7,072 nt of DNA from CAZJGG01 sp964545475 (GTDB lineage: Bacteria; Bacillota; Clostridia; Lachnospirales; JAISER01): assembly GCA_964545475.1 (NCBI GenBank), contig CAZJGG010000098.1, positions 1-7,072 of the forward strand, in the 5' to 3' direction. How positions within the stretch are numbered: position 1 is the first letter of the stretch; the number at the start of each line of letters is the position of its first letter. The translations under genes and the position numbers were made by a program. Under the pieces are notes generated by a model. That model was not told the DNA's origin. It ran no database searches and worked only from the letters and a program-made list of their open reading frames with translations. Shown here in pieces: positions 5,149 through 7,072 of the stretch.

Positions 5149-5376
5149 TTGGCGGCTACATGGATAAAACCGCTACATGTCAATAAGGGCAAAACCATTG
5201 CTCAGACCATCACCGACCGCACCGATTATGCAGAGAACCCCGATAAAACTCGTAAAGGCGAATTGGTCACAGGGTATCAGTGCTCACCCTTTACGACTGA
5301 TACAGAATTTCATCTTGCCAAGCAGCAATACACCGCCATCACAGGGCGCAGTCAAGGCAGAAAAGACTACGTCTGA
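5149..5376 (+). pseudogene. Relaxase (MobA/TraI-like, MOB_P type), N-terminal fragment
   Basis: The first 75 residues resemble the start of relaxases from clostridial integrative and conjugative elements. They read AATWIKPLHVNKGKTIAQTI, then TDYAENPDKT and GELVTGYQC, and ITGRSQG near the end. Relaxases nick DNA at the transfer origin and are usually about 400-600 residues. This copy stops at a TGA (5374-5376) before the conserved His motif expected just downstream (the AYHIRQSF region), so it cannot be active. No further relaxase sequence follows in any frame, which points to deletion of the rest, with a junction at about 5365-5380. The likely start is TTG at 5149, with AGAGGAGG (5135-5142) six bases upstream; the earlier TTG at 5131 would place that site inside the gene. 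Confidence 0.75.
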
Positions 5377-5390
5377 TTCATTAAATTTTG

Positions 5391-5425
5391 TAGGGCATTA
5401 AAAAAATTTCATACCCTATGTTTTT
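5391..5425 (+). terminator. Weak terminator-like hairpin after the relaxase fragment
   Basis: TAGGGCAT (5391-5398) pairs with ATACCCTA (5411-5418) with one mismatch, and TTTTT (5421-5425) follows two bases later. The stem is short and the loop AT-rich, so this is only a candidate. Confidence 0.3.
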
Positions 5426-5446
5426 CAATATACTCATTAGTATTCT

Positions 5447-5485
5447 TATAATATAACAAGTCAATTTTGACTTTAAAAAAGGTGG
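5447..5485 (+). promoter_or_regulatory. -10 box and ribosome site of the His-rich protein gene
   Basis: TATAAT (5447-5452) is a perfect -10, but the -35 region (5424-5429) is poor. AGGTGG (5480-5485) lies seven bases before the ATG at 5493. Both signals still look functional although the gene is interrupted. Confidence 0.45.
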
Positions 5486-5492
5486 GGTAACA

Positions 5493-5842
5493 ATGAAGGC
5501 AAAACGTATTTTATCTGTGGCAGTTGTTTCAGCTTTGCTTGTTACTTATATGTCAGTAAACGCATTTGCAGGAAGTCATCACAGAAGCACAAAAACAACT
5601 AAAACTACTACTACAAATACATCAACAGCTAAAGTAATTCCATTATCCGCTGATTAGGCAACTTATGATGGCGGTCACTATCTTTGAGTGGTCATAACAA
5701 CCATGATGATTGGCACTATGCCGGTGACAATCATGATTATCATGACGATTTACATTATTACGGCGTTTGGCATAGTAGCCATGACGGATTGCACTATACC
5801 TTAGATGACCACAACAACCATGTTGGAGAACTGCACCACTAA
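5493..5842 (+). pseudogene. Secreted His-rich 13-residue-repeat protein, interrupted
   Basis: The first 54 residues form a Sec signal peptide (basic start, hydrophobic core, AFA at 24-26, probably cut after A26), a GSHHR start, a Thr/Lys-rich linker and a TAG at 5655-5657. Reading past the TAG gives ATYDGGHYL and a TGA at 5685-5687. A shift of frame at about 5684-5687 then opens 51 codons to TAA at 5840-5842, with 13 His. These form units of 13 residues: SGHNNHDDWHYAG, DNHDYHDDLHYYG, VWHSSHDGLHYTL and a shorter last one, pattern xxHxxHDxLHYxx. The segment across the breaks (AD-stop-ATYDGGHYL) fits the same register, so this was one gene of about 116 residues. The intact product would be an exported metal-binding, perhaps Zn-binding, protein. 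No His-repeat family was recognised with certainty. Confidence 0.7.
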
Positions 5843-6165
5843 ATAGTGCTGTAAAAAATGGTGTTAAAATATTCCACTGACATAATTTTTGCTAATGCTA
5901 TACACTTCATTTTTATTATACAAAAAAATACCTATGGCTTAAACATTTTTTTCTCAGTGTCTATTCCATTGGTACCATTTTATTTGGGGTTGCCCCGTGA
6001 ATATCAGGTATAAGGATTGACAACTTTAGACTTAAATGTTATAATTTGATACATATTTAGTATATAATCACAAAAAATCACTGCCGACACTTCATCTGAC
6101 CTACATTTGACTTTATTTACCCCGACTAGAATTCATTCAAAAATTAAAACTTAAATGGAAGAACA
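5843..6165. other. AT-rich intergenic stretch with one strong promoter
   Basis: No coding sequence was seen. No clear terminator follows the His-repeat gene. The only strong signal is the promoter at 6017-6045; a 4-bp GGGG/CCCC hairpin at 5986-5996 is too short to call. Confidence 0.5.
6017..6045 (+). promoter_or_regulatory. Perfect consensus promoter for the PPC-domain protein
   Basis: TTGACA (6017-6022) and TATAAT (6040-6045) are separated by 17 bases, matching the housekeeping sigma factor exactly. The leader to the ATG at 6166 would be about 115 bases. No operator was recognised around it. Confidence 0.85.
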
Positions 6166-7072
6166 ATGAATAAATTCAAAAGATGCATGTCTATAATTGC
6201 TTTTGTTTTAGCATTTTCTCTGGGAACCCAATCAGTTTTTGCTAATGAATATCAAATTACCTCTCAGGAATATCAAGACAACTTAACAGAAACAATTGAT
6301 GATATAAATACTAGCAGTTCTATTGATTTACAATCGTTATCGCCTGAGTCTTTAGATAATTTCGGTTTATCAACTTTAGAAGAGCTGGAAGATAAACTTG
6401 TTAAATTTGAAGGCGAATTGGATGATTTAGAATACGATGCAATTATTGAATTTACAGGTAAACAGGATTTAGATAAAGTTAGCGAAAGTACTATTTCCAC
6501 AAAATTAAATGAATCAGATATGCAAGTAACCATTGATAGCAGTGATAATTTAAATTATAAAGGAGCAAGGTCACTAGCGACTCCTTTAAGTACCAACTCA
6601 TCACCAGCAACTGCTAAAGCTATTTCAATTAGCGCAACTGAAAACGGCACAATCTCATTTAATGGTGATCAAAGGTGGTATTCTACAACAATTACAGGTC
6701 GTACACGTCTTACACCGGAATTAAAAATGGCAGCATCATCAGACTACGACCTATATTTATATTGGCTTGATGAATCAACAATGACACTTTACTTAATTGC
6801 AAGCTCTGAGACATATAGTACAGCAGAATGGCTTGATATAATCGTTGGTTCTGGTAGTTATTACATAAGGATAATTGGATTTGAAGGCCCTGGCAATTTT
6901 TCACTTAAAATGCACGGCACTGACCAGTATATCCACAATGAATTTAATAATACAACTGCTACGTCCACTGCCCTTGCTTTAAACAACTTTTCCGTTCAAG
7001 ACAGTATAAGTAGCCCATATGATTATGATTATTTTAAAACAACCATTACAGAGGAGCGTATTGTCACCGTAT
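6166..7072 (+). CDS. Secreted protein with PPC-like beta-sandwich domains, partial
   Basis: Exported protein of at least 302 residues, open at the right edge. Residues 1-26 are a Sec signal peptide with a KFKR start, a hydrophobic core and a VFA cleavage site. There is no lipobox, and Cys7 lies before the core. Residues 27 to about 120 are acidic and low in complexity, without a fold I recognise. From about 146 to 252 comes a domain like the bacterial pre-peptidase C-terminal (PPC) domain: spaced beta strands, SDYDLYLYW near 191-199, and SGSYYIRI near 229-236. A second copy begins at about 258 with HNEFNNTTATSTALAL and DYDYFK (286-291), the usual opening of a PPC repeat. The start has only a weak ribosome site (GGAAG, 6157-6161). 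The rest of the protein, perhaps a catalytic or further binding domain, lies outside the window. It could be a surface adhesin or protease partner. Confidence 0.75.
   Translation, partial: MNKFKRCMSIIAFVLAFSLGTQSVFANEYQITSQEYQDNLTETIDDINTSSSIDLQSLSPESLDNFGLSTLEELEDKLVKFEGELDDLEYDAIIEFTGKQDLDKVSESTISTKLNESDMQVTIDSSDNLNYKGARSLATPLSTNSSPATAKAISISATENGTISFNGDQRWYSTTITGRTRLTPELKMAASSDYDLYLYWLDESTMTLYLIASSETYSTAEWLDIIVGSGSYYIRIIGFEGPGNFSLKMHGTDQYIHNEFNNTTATSTALALNNFSVQDSISSPYDYDYFKTTITEERIVTV

Larger units (their letters stand above)
4521..5376 (+). mobile_element. Decayed piece of an integrative/conjugative element
   Basis: The small 53-aa gene, the broken membrane-protein gene, the terminator and the relaxase fragment follow each other in the same direction, an order typical of clostridial integrative elements. 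One member is frameshifted and another truncated, with no integrase, type IV coupling or replication gene present. The piece is therefore a remnant. No terminal repeats or attachment sites were found, so the limits given are only those of the recognised parts. Confidence 0.6.

Noticed and set aside
5670..5700. prfB-like programmed +1 frameshift site (TATCTTTGA after GGCGGT)
   Set aside because: The local sequence resembles the RF2 site, but a +1 shift reads GAG TGG TCA and then TAA. The His-repeat frame needs a -1 (or +2) change, and an earlier TAG also blocks it.
5684..5842. Independent His-rich gene starting at TTG 5684
   Set aside because: GGCGG lies upstream at a usable distance, but the 13-residue register continues upstream across the break into the signal-peptide frame, which favours one broken gene.
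5986..5996. GGGG-TTG-CCCC hairpin as terminator
   Set aside because: Only four base pairs and no T-run after it.
1..7072. CRISPR array, tRNA or rRNA genes, intact insertion sequence
   Set aside because: No spaced direct repeats, cloverleaf sequences, rRNA motifs or transposase reading frames were seen on either strand.

Overview
The window looks like a piece of a low-GC, anaerobic Firmicutes chromosome, most likely class Clostridia. The evidence is strong Shine-Dalgarno sites with some TTG starts, a desulfoferrodoxin, a non-haem ferritin, a short Fur/PerR-family regulator with 7-1-7 operators, and decayed pieces of a clostridial-type conjugative element. The class is inferred; no rRNA or housekeeping marker is present.

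Layout. (1) 1-900, minus strand: the N-terminal nine tenths of a sugar-type ABC transporter permease, cut by the window start, with a consensus promoter and an overlapping 7-bp inverted repeat. (2) 900-1387: AT-rich non-coding DNA with one strong inverted repeat and a short GC-rich structured patch; no gene seen. (3) 1388-3872, minus strand: a likely operon, read right to left, of a QueD/PTPS-like protein with a C-terminal zinc ribbon, a desulfoferrodoxin with an unusual Cys/His-rich tail, a ferritin and a ZIP metal transporter. (4) 3873-4017: a compact divergent promoter region with two Fur-type boxes, one per promoter. (5) 4018-4380, plus strand: a Fur/PerR-family regulator. (6) 4521-5376: debris of an integrative/conjugative element: an intact 53-aa small protein, a small membrane protein broken by a frameshift and a stop, a terminator, and the first 75 residues of a relaxase. 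(7) 5493-5842: a secreted His-rich protein with a 13-residue repeat, interrupted by a stop and a frameshift. (8) 6166 to the end: a secreted protein with PPC-like beta-sandwich domains, open at the window edge, with a perfect consensus promoter upstream.

How the genes work together. The regulator and the four-gene operon share one control region, so the regulator probably represses both itself and the operon when metal is bound. The operon products fit iron and oxygen stress in an anaerobe: superoxide reduction (desulfoferrodoxin), safe iron storage (ferritin) and divalent metal movement (ZIP). The QueD-like member is the puzzle. It keeps the zinc-binding histidines of the family but seems to lack the catalytic Cys and the pterin-anchoring Glu, and it has a large insertion and a zinc ribbon. 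The best candidates for something new are this protein, the Cys-rich desulfoferrodoxin tail, the mix of a PerR-type ligand set with Fur-type operators, and the broken His-repeat protein.
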